DNA from: Nitrospirota bacterium
Lineage (GTDB): Bacteria; Nitrospirota; Thermodesulfovibrionia; Thermodesulfovibrionales; Magnetobacteriaceae
Direction: 5' to 3'
Length of the DNA: 5,517 nucleotides
NCBI GenBank assembly: GCA_015233265.1
Contig: JADFXZ010000152.1
Location: 1 to 5,517 of the forward strand
Shown here piece by piece: positions 1-5,218 of the stretch. Both the position numbers and the translations under genes were made by a program. The notes under the pieces are model-generated. The model was not told the origin of the DNA, searched no databases, and saw only the letters and a program-made list of their open reading frames with translations. Each line of letters starts with the position of its first letter. Position 1 is the stretch's first letter.

Positions 1-1
1 C

Positions 2-199
2 CTACCGCGGCTGTGGATTTTTCCGTTTTATAGAGTACCGTCGACGAGTCAAGGTAATTATAAGAAGAAGTATATTTTCCTATATAGAAAAATAAAGAGC
101 CATAAATTAAGAGAATTTAGGGAAAACGACAACTATATAGATGGAAGGCCTATTCAGCTGGAAAAGTGCGGCTATACTTTTGACTTTACCTTGTACTAA
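2..199 (+). CDS. 3' end of an unidentified gene (partial at left edge)
   Basis: A reading frame is open from the first complete codon at base 2 to a TAA at 197-199, giving 65 codons with no in-frame ATG, so the start lies outside the window. The product is lysine-, arginine- and tyrosine-rich (for example KKKYIFLYRKIKSHK) and ends in EKCGYTFDFTLY, which reads like a globular protein tail rather than random translation. I do not recognise the family. By hand count the stretch is about 36% G+C, clearly lower than the genes to its right, which could reflect horizontally acquired DNA such as a surface-polysaccharide gene, but that is inference. It would converge on the DsrE-family gene, with 72 bases between the two stops. 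A chance open frame in AT-rich DNA is the alternative. Confidence 0.45.
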   Translation, partial: LPRLWIFPFYRVPSTSQGNYKKKYIFLYRKIKSHKLREFRENDNYIDGRPIQLEKCGYTFDFTLY

Positions 200-271
200 C
201 TACGCCTTAGCAACCCTATCCTGTTCGTGGTCGAAAATAGCGGGATCATCTATTTTTAGTGACACCACAAA

Positions 272-760
272 TTACGGGTGAATAGTGACAACACCCTCCT
301 GCCCGAGCATAATCAGCCTGGCCACTGCACCTCCGTTTACCTTTACGCCTGGAAGCAGGTCTGCGTGTACCCAGTTGTGTGCCCCCATAGAGACTATGCA
401 CTCCTCTATCTCTATCCCTGAGGCCAGCATATCTGCTATCAGTTTCTTGTATGGATTGCCAGTAGAGATCTTTCTGAACTTGTTGTATGCCTCATCGGTA
501 AGCGTCATATAGGCAGCGTCACCGTGAAATATTGCAATTATTTTGCCAGTGCTGTTTGCCTTCTTTAGATGTTCTTCAAGCAGGAGCATGTATTTCATCC
601 CTATCGGCTTATCCCCGTCAAAGGCAAGATGATCCATGTTAAATACGACTTTCACGTCTTTGAGTACAACGGGGACGTCCACTTTTATCCCGTCAGCTGC
701 ATAGGCGCTGCTAAGCGCCGAAATGAATACTGTAATCACCAATAGATAAACTCTCTTCAT
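272..760 (-). CDS. Secreted DsrE-family protein
   Basis: This 162-residue protein starts with a typical Sec signal peptide: MKR, a hydrophobic core (residues 4-17) and a likely cleavage after AYA at 19-21. The mature part of about 140 residues has the DsrE/DsrF-like pattern: a first strand with NMDH (41-44), a helix, the strand IIAIFHGDAAYMTL (74-87), a single cysteine at 121 within IEECIVSMG, and the closing LLPGVKVNGGAVARL followed by a Gly-x-Val-x-Ile-x-Pro end. Known DsrE/TusD proteins handle sulfur on a conserved cysteine in the cytoplasm; exported versions are common in sulfur-cycling bacteria but their job is poorly known. Cys121 is the only cysteine in the whole protein and the obvious candidate for persulfide or thiol chemistry. 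The start is well supported by AAAAGGAGG ten bases upstream. It is divergent from the next gene and appears monocistronic. Confidence 0.85.
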   Translation of the reverse strand: MKRVYLLVITVFISALSSAYAADGIKVDVPVVLKDVKVVFNMDHLAFDGDKPIGMKYMLLLEEHLKKANSTGKIIAIFHGDAAYMTLTDEAYNKFRKISTGNPYKKLIADMLASGIEIEECIVSMGAHNWVHADLLPGVKVNGGAVARLIMLGQEGVVTIHP

Positions 761-770
761 GTGTTTCCTG

Positions 771-779
771 CCTCCTTTT
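771..779 (-). promoter_or_regulatory. Ribosome binding site of the DsrE-family gene
   Basis: Read on the minus strand this is AAAAGGAGG, a near-complete anti-16S complement, with a 10-base spacer to the ATG at 758-760. It fixes the start codon and hence the signal peptide. Confidence 0.8.
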
Positions 780-810
780 ATTCAACGTAATCATCTGACC
801 ACGGCACTTT

Positions 811-838
811 AGTTTAACACTTTTGCAGCTTTTTACAA
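811..838 (-). promoter_or_regulatory. Candidate sigma-70-type promoter for the DsrE-family gene
   Basis: On the minus strand TTGTAA (838-833) is followed after 16 bases by TAAACT (816-811), each matching four of six consensus positions. Transcription would start near 804, giving a leader of about 45 bases that contains the strong ribosome binding site. The match is only moderate and rests on inspection alone. Confidence 0.3.
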
Positions 839-877
839 TAGCCCCGGCTGCCGCTACAACGCCCCGCAAAATCCCGT

Positions 878-907
878 TTGCATTTTCACCCCATATATTA
901 TTATTCT
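878..907 (+). promoter_or_regulatory. Candidate promoter of the Sfum_1244-like gene
   Basis: TTGCAT (878-883) is followed after 18 bases by TATTCT (902-907), with an alternative TATTAT at 899-904. Either would start transcription within a few bases of the ATG at 914, so the message would be leaderless or nearly so. That would explain the missing ribosome binding site. The region is AT-rich, so chance matches are easy. Confidence 0.25.
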
Positions 908-913
908 ATTGTC

Positions 914-1972
914 ATGGACATTGGTAAACTAAGGCGTCAGATTAAGCGTAACTGCGATATTTCTGACGCGAAGTACTGGGGGTTTTATTCCATTTGTGGG
1001 ATGCTTCTGAGGATTCGGCTGCTGTACAGGCAGGTTCATGCCCTTGCGCCCTGGGACGCTATTTCAAATGACCTGATTCTGCCGTGGATTGCTCAGCAGG
1101 AGGCAATGTGGGAGCAGCTGGAGGACGAGGGGTTTGATAATTTAACGATTAATGGAGTTGAATTCCAACCGTTTGACTCCGAAGCGATAAACTCTATACT
1201 GACGCCTCACGGCCATTTATACGGGGCTGGAGTCGGTATTCACGGCAAGCCCACTTTTTTTCTTGGACGGTTATTGAAGATCTCCTCAATTGGCCCCTGC
1301 ACGGTCTACTATGTCGACGAAGAACTGGAACGAGATCTGTTTGCCTCACCGGCGATGATTCGGGGGCGGCATATCTGCATCAGGCTCCAACCCTTTTATG
1401 ACATTCTTTATGATAAGGTTTCTACCCCCAAAGGGCGGCAACATGACCCCCTGTTAGCTGAGGTTATCGAAGACCTCAGACTCAAAGACATTACAGAGGA
1501 TTATTGTCATCGCTTTAAGGCGTTTGCCCTCGATGTCTCCACCCTATTGCTCCACCACGAGGCCGCGGAGTTTGCAGAAGACGGCGATGGCAGCGCCGTC
1601 ACATGGCTTGAGATTATAAGCGGCACGGGTAACAGATTCGTCGAGATATACCTCAGGGCAATGAAAGATGTCCTTGCCGATACATCAGAGCTGGGGCCGC
1701 TTCGGCACATCATCGACACCCGCGACACTATCCTGCTTTCCTTCTATACCGCCTTAATGGATAATGTGCGCCTTGAGATATTCCCGGAAATTACAGCCGC
1801 ATACAGGGAGTTTGCTGCTGGCAGCCATGATTGGCAGTCCATTGAGCAGGCACGAGCGGCAGGTTACGCCCGCGCACTGCGTTTCAGACAGGACATACTT
1901 TCTCTTTGGGCAGACAAGCAGGAAATCGAGCCTCACATAAGGAGATTTCTCACGATGGTTAAAGCCGCTTGA
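914..1972 (+). CDS. Conserved hypothetical protein, Sfum_1244-like
   Basis: This 352-residue soluble protein opens with a characteristic block, NCDISDAKYWGFYSICGML (residues 13-31), followed by an LYR-containing helix. From memory this resembles a family named after Syntrophobacter Sfum_1244, found in anaerobic Desulfobacterota and Nitrospirota; I cannot confirm it by search and no function is known to me. No signal peptide or membrane segment is visible. The middle (about 75-165) looks alpha/beta, and the C-terminal half is helical and includes HHEAAEF (214-220), an HHExxE pattern that could bind metal, plus acidic helices around WLEII (231-235) and IDTRDTI (267-273). I chose the ATG at 914 because the conserved block begins just after it. 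A TTG at 878 would add 12 unconvincing residues. No Shine-Dalgarno sequence precedes either start, which is unusual for this window. The PAS-GGDEF gene follows on the same strand. Confidence 0.75.
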   Translation: MDIGKLRRQIKRNCDISDAKYWGFYSICGMLLRIRLLYRQVHALAPWDAISNDLILPWIAQQEAMWEQLEDEGFDNLTINGVEFQPFDSEAINSILTPHGHLYGAGVGIHGKPTFFLGRLLKISSIGPCTVYYVDEELERDLFASPAMIRGRHICIRLQPFYDILYDKVSTPKGRQHDPLLAEVIEDLRLKDITEDYCHRFKAFALDVSTLLLHHEAAEFAEDGDGSAVTWLEIISGTGNRFVEIYLRAMKDVLADTSELGPLRHIIDTRDTILLSFYTALMDNVRLEIFPEITAAYREFAAGSHDWQSIEQARAAGYARALRFRQDILSLWADKQEIEPHIRRFLTMVKAA

Positions 1973-1997
1973 CTTGATATCTGTTTTATGATTAAAT
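1969..1997 (+). promoter_or_regulatory. Candidate promoter ahead of the PAS-GGDEF gene
   Basis: TTGACT (1969-1974, five of six consensus bases) overlaps the stop codon of the preceding gene and is followed after 17 bases by TTAAAT (1992-1997, four of six). A start near 2004 would fall on the ATG of the small upstream ORF. The cyclase may instead be read through from the upstream gene. Confidence 0.3.
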
Positions 1998-2003
1998 ACG
2001 GGT

Positions 2004-2153
2004 ATGGATAGAGTAGTTTTACAAGAGAGAATATCAGCCGCTATCGGCCAGTACGATTACGAAAACCCTGAGCAATCGCCCTGTGGTTTGGCAAACGCAG
2101 AGCGCCCAAGCGCCCCACCCGTGCCCCCGGAGGTCTCGACAGATGAGCGATAA
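2004..2153 (+). CDS. Possible small upstream ORF (49 codons) overlapping the PAS-GGDEF start
   Basis: An ATG at 2004 opens a 49-codon frame that ends with TAA at 2151-2153, overlapping the start of the cyclase gene by 11 bases. The predicted peptide begins MDRVVLQERISAAIGQYDYE, which has helix-forming character, and continues with a Pro-, Glu- and Ser-rich tail holding one cysteine. It fills most of the 170-base gap between the two large genes, and its overlap would permit translational coupling to the cyclase. Against it, no Shine-Dalgarno sequence precedes the ATG, and I recognise no family. It could be a real small protein, a regulatory upstream ORF, or a chance open frame. Confidence 0.35.
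   Translation: MDRVVLQERISAAIGQYDYENPEQSPCGLANAERPSAPPVPPEVSTDER
2129..2133 (+). promoter_or_regulatory. Ribosome binding site fixing the PAS-GGDEF start
   Basis: GGAGG lies nine bases before the ATG at 2143. It favours this start over the GTG at 2083, which has no such site and would add 20 residues rich in Pro, Arg and Gln that look untranslated. Confidence 0.75.
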
Positions 2154-3153
2154 CAGCAGAAAGAAGGCCGACTTGATTGAAGAGCTGCATATATTGAGGC
2201 GCAGGGCCGTTGCCCTTGAACACTCACTCCAGGAGTGCATAAACTGTGAGGCAAATCTGCGGGAGAGCGAGGCCAGATTCCACATGATGGCTGACTCCGC
2301 CCCCGTATTTATCTGGATGGCCAACACCGACGGCAGTCGATGGTTTTTTAATAAGGTATGGCTTGATTACACCGGCAGAAATTTAGAAGATGAGAAAGAC
2401 GACATGTGGATGAGCAACATCCATCCAGATGACATCGAGGGCTTTCGTGAGGCATATGCCCTGGCAACCGGCATTCAAAAGCCGTTTAAACTCGACTACA
2501 GACTCAGGAGAAATGACGGCGTCTACAGATGGGTGCTCGATACCGGTACGCCGCGATTCACTCTCGACGGTGCGTTTGTCGGATTCATTGGTTCATGTGT
2601 CGGCATCTCAGAAAGAAAGGAGGCCGAGGAACAGCTTCATCACATAGCCCACTTTGACCTCTTAACTGACCTGCCAAACAGATTTCTGTTCTTTGACCGC
2701 ATGAACCAGGCCATAGAACAGGCAAAACGGTATAATCACAGCATTGCCCTGTTGTTTTTGGATTTGAACCGGTTTAAATCGGTAAACGACACGCTCGGTC
2801 ACCACGCCGGTGACACACTGCTTAGAGAAACCGCCAAGAGGCTCACCGCCTGTGTACGCCACGCAGATACGGTTGCACGCATGGGCGGCGATGAGTTCAA
2901 CATCATTCTCTCGAAAATACACGACCGCTCAGACGTCCAATCGGTTGCGCAAAAGATAATCGACACAATTTGCGTACCTTTTCACATAGACGGCAACGAG
3001 TGTTCAATTGGGGTGAGCATCGGCATTAGCATCTATCCCGAGGATTCGACCGACTCTGCCATGCTCATTCAGGAGGCAGACATGGCTATGTATAAGGCAA
3101 AATCCTCTGGTGAGAGCTCCTTCTGCTTCAGCTGCGATAAAAGGCAGGCGTAA
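2143..3153 (+). CDS. PAS-GGDEF diguanylate cyclase
   Basis: The 336-residue protein makes cyclic di-GMP from two GTP. Residues 1-45 form a charged helix that is probably a coiled coil. A PAS domain of the PAS_3 type follows at about 46-160, recognisable from APVFIWMANTDG (53-64), WLDYTG (73-78), IHPDD (93-97), a YRLRRNDGVYRW strand pair (119-130) and the PAC end GISERKEAEEQL (154-165). The GGDEF domain (about 166-330) opens with AHFDLLTDLPNR (169-180). It carries the metal-binding Asp in FLDLNRFKSVND (205-216), intact GGDEF at 248-252, and RHAD at 239-242 exactly five residues before it, the usual inhibitory site for product feedback. Activity and feedback control are therefore both expected. 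There is no EAL domain, membrane segment or signal peptide, so it is a cytoplasmic sensor whose ligand cannot be told from sequence. It is convergent with the GH3 gene. Confidence 0.93.
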   Translation: MSDNSRKKADLIEELHILRRRAVALEHSLQECINCEANLRESEARFHMMADSAPVFIWMANTDGSRWFFNKVWLDYTGRNLEDEKDDMWMSNIHPDDIEGFREAYALATGIQKPFKLDYRLRRNDGVYRWVLDTGTPRFTLDGAFVGFIGSCVGISERKEAEEQLHHIAHFDLLTDLPNRFLFFDRMNQAIEQAKRYNHSIALLFLDLNRFKSVNDTLGHHAGDTLLRETAKRLTACVRHADTVARMGGDEFNIILSKIHDRSDVQSVAQKIIDTICVPFHIDGNECSIGVSIGISIYPEDSTDSAMLIQEADMAMYKAKSSGESSFCFSCDKRQA

Positions 3154-3166
3154 GCCCTAACAGGGC
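3154..3166. terminator. Short inverted repeat between the convergent cyclase and GH3 genes
   Basis: GCCCT-AAC-AGGGC forms a five-base-pair stem with a three-base loop directly after the cyclase stop, and includes the last codons and stop of the GH3 gene. It lacks a T-run on either side, so it is a weak candidate for a shared terminator. The two stop codons are only three bases apart, so any terminator must overlap coding sequence. Confidence 0.2.
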
Positions 3167-4668
3167 AGCTCAACCGGAAGCCGCCCCTCATACCTGAGCT
3201 TGCCTTGCAGACATTTTAATACGGCTGCCACGGCCTGCCTGGATGCCTCATAGGCCGCTATCAGTACGCCGGCCTCCTGAAATTGGCTCAACAGGTAGGG
3301 GCTGCCAAAGGATATGACCGCTGATTGACCAGACCTTGCTATGAGTGCCTTGATTGCGTCAATCTCCAGCTGTGGGATGCCTGAGCTTCCACGCCATGCG
3401 GCAATGTTTGTGTATATGGCAACTAAGACTATCAACCCCTGAGTATCTCTTGCCGCAGCCGCCGCAGCCGCTTCAGTGTTGCTTAGGCTCAGGTGATTCG
3501 TAAAATACTGAGTGAGGGTGGAGCTGCCGTGGAACTTTGACTCTCCGGCCTCTATCAAGAGTGTGTTCGACGGCTCAGGGATAAACTGTGTATTGCCACC
3601 GGCAACGAGTGTAATAGATTTCTCCGTTATTGCCGTAGATATGGCCTGGTGGTCAGAGCCGCTGCTGTCCGGATTTAAACGCGTCAGCGGGCGGCTCTTT
3701 GCCTTGAGCACTCTTTGGAGCGCGGCTGCGGCGTTGGCGCGCTCAAGCCTGCCGCGGCTTAGGCAGTTCATAAGGCTATCGGCTGTCTCTACGGCATCCA
3801 TCGGGTGAAGTAGAATATCTGCCCCCGCGTTGATGCATTTGGCCTCGACATCTTCAAAGTCCTTAAGGGCATCCATATTAAGGGCATCGGTTAGAATCAG
3901 ACCATCGAATGACAGTTCGTTTCTTAGAATGTCTGTCAGGATCTTTTTAGACAGGCTTGCAGGGTAGGCGTCAATTGCGGGGATTGCTATATGGGCGGCC
4001 ATAATGCTGGAGACCCCGGCCTTTATGGCCTCCTTAAACGGCACAAAATCTGATTCCCTGAGCTGCCCCTCGGTTTTACCGATGACTGGAAGGGCTATGT
4101 GCGAATCTGTTTCCGTGTCCCCGTGGCCGGGGAAGTGTTTAGCGCAGCTTATAAGGCCAGAGGCTTCAATTGTCTCTATATATATCCTGCCAAACATTGC
4201 CACAGCCGCGGGATCGCCAGAGAAGGCCCGCGTACAGATAATTGGATTAGACGGGTTTGTGTTGACATCGAGTACCGGGGCAAGGAGCTTATTGATTCCA
4301 ATTGCTAAAGACTCATGTGCAATAGCCGTGATGGCCGACTTATATAGTGCGATGTCCTCAGGCCGATTCATATCAATGGCCGCCGCCATAGCCATCTGGC
4401 ACGGGAAGTGCGTGGCGCCATCGATTTGCTGCCCAACACCGCGTTCAATATCTGAGGCAATGAAAAGCCGATGCTCAGACATCCCCTGTAACTCAACAAT
4501 AAACGGTATTAATTCCTCTTTAACGCCGCCAAAAATGATAAATCCGCCGATACCACTTTTTACCAAATCAATAATCGCACGGCGATACGGCGCAGAGCTT
4601 ATGCTGTGCCCGTCAAGCCTGCTAACAATCAGCTGATATAATGTTCTTTGCTGTGCGGAGGTCTGCAT
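3157..4668 (-). CDS. Glycoside hydrolase family 3, beta-N-acetylhexosaminidase-like (NagZ-related)
   Basis: The 503-residue enzyme has the GH3 barrel at about 10-330. It carries the loop KHFPGHGDTETDSH (177-190), whose Asp188-His190 pair is the general acid/base dyad typical of NagZ-type N-acetylglucosaminidases, and LTDALNM (259-265) with Asp261 as predicted nucleophile. A second domain (about 345-500) resembles the GH3 C-terminal alpha/beta domain, with SFGSPYLL (453-460) and the closing AYEASRQAV...GRLPV. Gram-negative NagZ is usually about 340 residues and single-domain, so this is the longer two-domain type. It has IASDIERGVGQQ (70-81) where classical NagZ has an EGGRVxR-type segment. 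There is no signal peptide, so it is probably cytoplasmic and may remove GlcNAc from recycled muropeptides; substrate is inferred. The ATG at 4668 has no clear Shine-Dalgarno sequence. An alanine run at 399-406 is coded by a GCCGCAGCC direct repeat. Confidence 0.88.
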   Translation of the reverse strand: MQTSAQQRTLYQLIVSRLDGHSISSAPYRRAIIDLVKSGIGGFIIFGGVKEELIPFIVELQGMSEHRLFIASDIERGVGQQIDGATHFPCQMAMAAAIDMNRPEDIALYKSAITAIAHESLAIGINKLLAPVLDVNTNPSNPIICTRAFSGDPAAVAMFGRIYIETIEASGLISCAKHFPGHGDTETDSHIALPVIGKTEGQLRESDFVPFKEAIKAGVSSIMAAHIAIPAIDAYPASLSKKILTDILRNELSFDGLILTDALNMDALKDFEDVEAKCINAGADILLHPMDAVETADSLMNCLSRGRLERANAAAALQRVLKAKSRPLTRLNPDSSGSDHQAISTAITEKSITLVAGGNTQFIPEPSNTLLIEAGESKFHGSSTLTQYFTNHLSLSNTEAAAAAAARDTQGLIVLVAIYTNIAAWRGSSGIPQLEIDAIKALIARSGQSAVISFGSPYLLSQFQEAGVLIAAYEASRQAVAAVLKCLQGKLRYEGRLPVELPC

Positions 4669-4734
4669 CGTTGTGGAAGTTTATCAAAAAATGCGCGGTA
4701 GTTACAACATTTTTTCCGCACTGGGAAAGATTTT

Positions 4735-4746
4735 CCTTTTAAAAGG
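4735..4746. repeat. 12-base perfect palindrome in the GH3 / small-protein intergenic region
   Basis: CCTTTTAAAAGG is its own reverse complement and lies about 70 bases upstream of the GH3 start and 100 bases upstream of the sigma-54 promoter. It could be an operator for either divergent gene, but its AT core makes chance or simple DNA curvature plausible. Confidence 0.3.
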
Positions 4747-4756
4747 GGAATTTTTA

Positions 4757-4809
4757 CATATCCGACCGGCGGCAAGGCGTAAAAGAAGACAAAACTATGG
4801 GCGGATATG
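4757..4809. promoter_or_regulatory. Inverted repeat upstream of the sigma-54 promoter, possible activator site
   Basis: CATATCCG (4757-4764) and CGGATATG (4802-4809) are perfect inverted copies separated by 37 bases, centred about 90 bases upstream of the predicted transcription start. Sigma-54 promoters need an ATP-dependent activator bound upstream, usually at paired sites about 80-150 bases away, so position fits. The arms are only eight bases and by rough estimate such a pair occurs by chance in a few percent of regions this size. Confidence 0.3.
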
Positions 4810-4844
4810 AGGAAAAAGCGGCAGAGAAAATCAGTTAATATGTC

Positions 4845-4861
4845 TTGGCACGCTTATTGCA
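4845..4861 (+). promoter_or_regulatory. Sigma-54 (RpoN) -24/-12 promoter
   Basis: TTGGCACGCTTATTGCA matches the RpoN consensus (TGGCACG, four bases, TTGC) essentially perfectly. The invariant GG (4847-4848) and GC (4859-4860) are exactly ten bases apart as required. Transcription should begin near 4872, giving a leader of about 68 bases before the small-protein ATG. Expression should therefore depend on a sigma-54 activator, itself not in this window. Confidence 0.88.
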
Positions 4862-4926
4862 ATAACAATAACGGCTGAGCAGTTGAGCTGGTTACATAAG
4901 CCGCTGCCGCCAAACACTTGGTTGTG

Positions 4927-4933
4927 AAGGAGG
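4927..4933 (+). promoter_or_regulatory. Strong ribosome binding site of the 65-residue protein
   Basis: AAGGAGG is a full-strength Shine-Dalgarno sequence. The spacer is six bases to the ATG at 4940 but only three to the ATG at 4937, so the second of the two consecutive ATGs is preferred. Confidence 0.85.
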
Positions 4934-4939
4934 TGTATG

Positions 4940-5137
4940 ATGAACGCGAAAGAAGTAGTGGTGATGAAAGGCTGCCGCCCATTAGATTTACTGGATGAAG
5001 ACGAGCAGATAACAACTATTATACAAGCACTTAGAGCGCATGGCAAGATAGAATTGCCGATGAACACACAGTTCGAAGAAAAGATTAAGGCAATCAGACA
5101 GTCGACAAGCGAAATAAAGCTGCCCTACTACACATAA
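4940..5137 (+). CDS. Sigma-54-driven small protein of unknown function (65 residues)
   Basis: I do not recognise this protein. It is 65 residues, soluble-looking and evenly charged (ten acidic, nine Lys/Arg), with no signal peptide or membrane segment. It has a short beta-like start (KEVVVMKG, 4-11), a single cysteine at 12, an acidic patch LLDEDEQ (17-23), an amphipathic helix (about 22-34) ending in HGKIELP (34-40), a second helix (about 43-54) and a tail SEIKLPYYT. KIELP (36-40) and EIKLP (58-62) look like two copies of one short motif, suggesting a helix-plus-strand unit used twice. The strong ribosome binding site and near-perfect RpoN promoter argue that it is truly expressed, on demand, as a single-gene transcript. 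Size and control suit a regulator, adaptor or partner-binding protein, but that is inference. The ATG at 4937 would add one Met. Confidence 0.75.
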   Translation: MNAKEVVVMKGCRPLDLLDEDEQITTIIQALRAHGKIELPMNTQFEEKIKAIRQSTSEIKLPYYT

Positions 5138-5153
5138 AATACTGCCATAATAT

Positions 5154-5161
5154 CCCCCCCC
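5154..5161. repeat. Homopolymer tract of eight C
   Basis: Eight consecutive C residues lie between the small-protein stop and the long hairpin. Such tracts are prone to slippage and sequencing error. It is intergenic, so length change would not shift a reading frame. Confidence 0.8.
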
Positions 5162-5164
5162 AAA

Positions 5165-5212
5165 GGCTGCCAAAAAACCGGCTCAAAAAAACGGAAAGGT
5201 TTCTTGGCAGCC
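5165..5212. terminator. Long hairpin between convergent small-protein gene and trpC
   Basis: The 15-base arms at 5165-5179 (GGCTGCCAAAAAACC) and 5198-5212 (GGTTTCTTGGCAGCC) pair with one A-C mismatch around an 18-base loop. It sits in the 81 bases between two convergent stops, where a bidirectional terminator is expected. Neither side has a proper T-run: the minus side gives only TTT before a G run, and the plus side gives CTCCTCTT. It could therefore be a weak or Rho-assisted terminator, an mRNA 3' stabiliser, or a copy of a dispersed palindromic repeat. Confidence 0.5.
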
Positions 5213-5218
5213 CTCCTC

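Noticed and set aside
234..256. AAAATAG / CTATTTT inverted repeat downstream of the DsrE gene as a terminator
   Set aside because: The seven-base stem is almost entirely A-T with a nine-base loop and only a short T-run within the stem itself, so it is too weak to call.
2083..2142. GTG start adding 20 residues to the cyclase
   Set aside because: No Shine-Dalgarno sequence, an unlikely Pro/Arg/Gln-rich extension, and a well-placed GGAGG in front of the ATG at 2143.
3452..3469. Tandem GCCGCAGCC in the GH3 gene as a variable repeat
   Set aside because: Only two nine-base copies coding for an alanine run; this is ordinary simple-sequence bias without evidence of expansion.
4004..4636. 210-codon open frame on + opposite the GH3 gene
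   Set aside because: It lies wholly antisense to a gene with clear catalytic motifs, has low-complexity Ser/Ile/Pro composition and no ribosome binding site. It is a shadow frame.
4724..4740. GGAAA-GAT-TTTCC followed by TTTT as a + strand terminator
   Set aside because: No + strand gene lies upstream to be terminated, the stem is weak, and it overlaps the CCTTTTAAAAGG palindrome.
4831..5067. 78-codon frame on - opposite the small-protein gene
   Set aside because: It has no ribosome binding site and covers both the sigma-54 promoter and the better-supported + strand gene.
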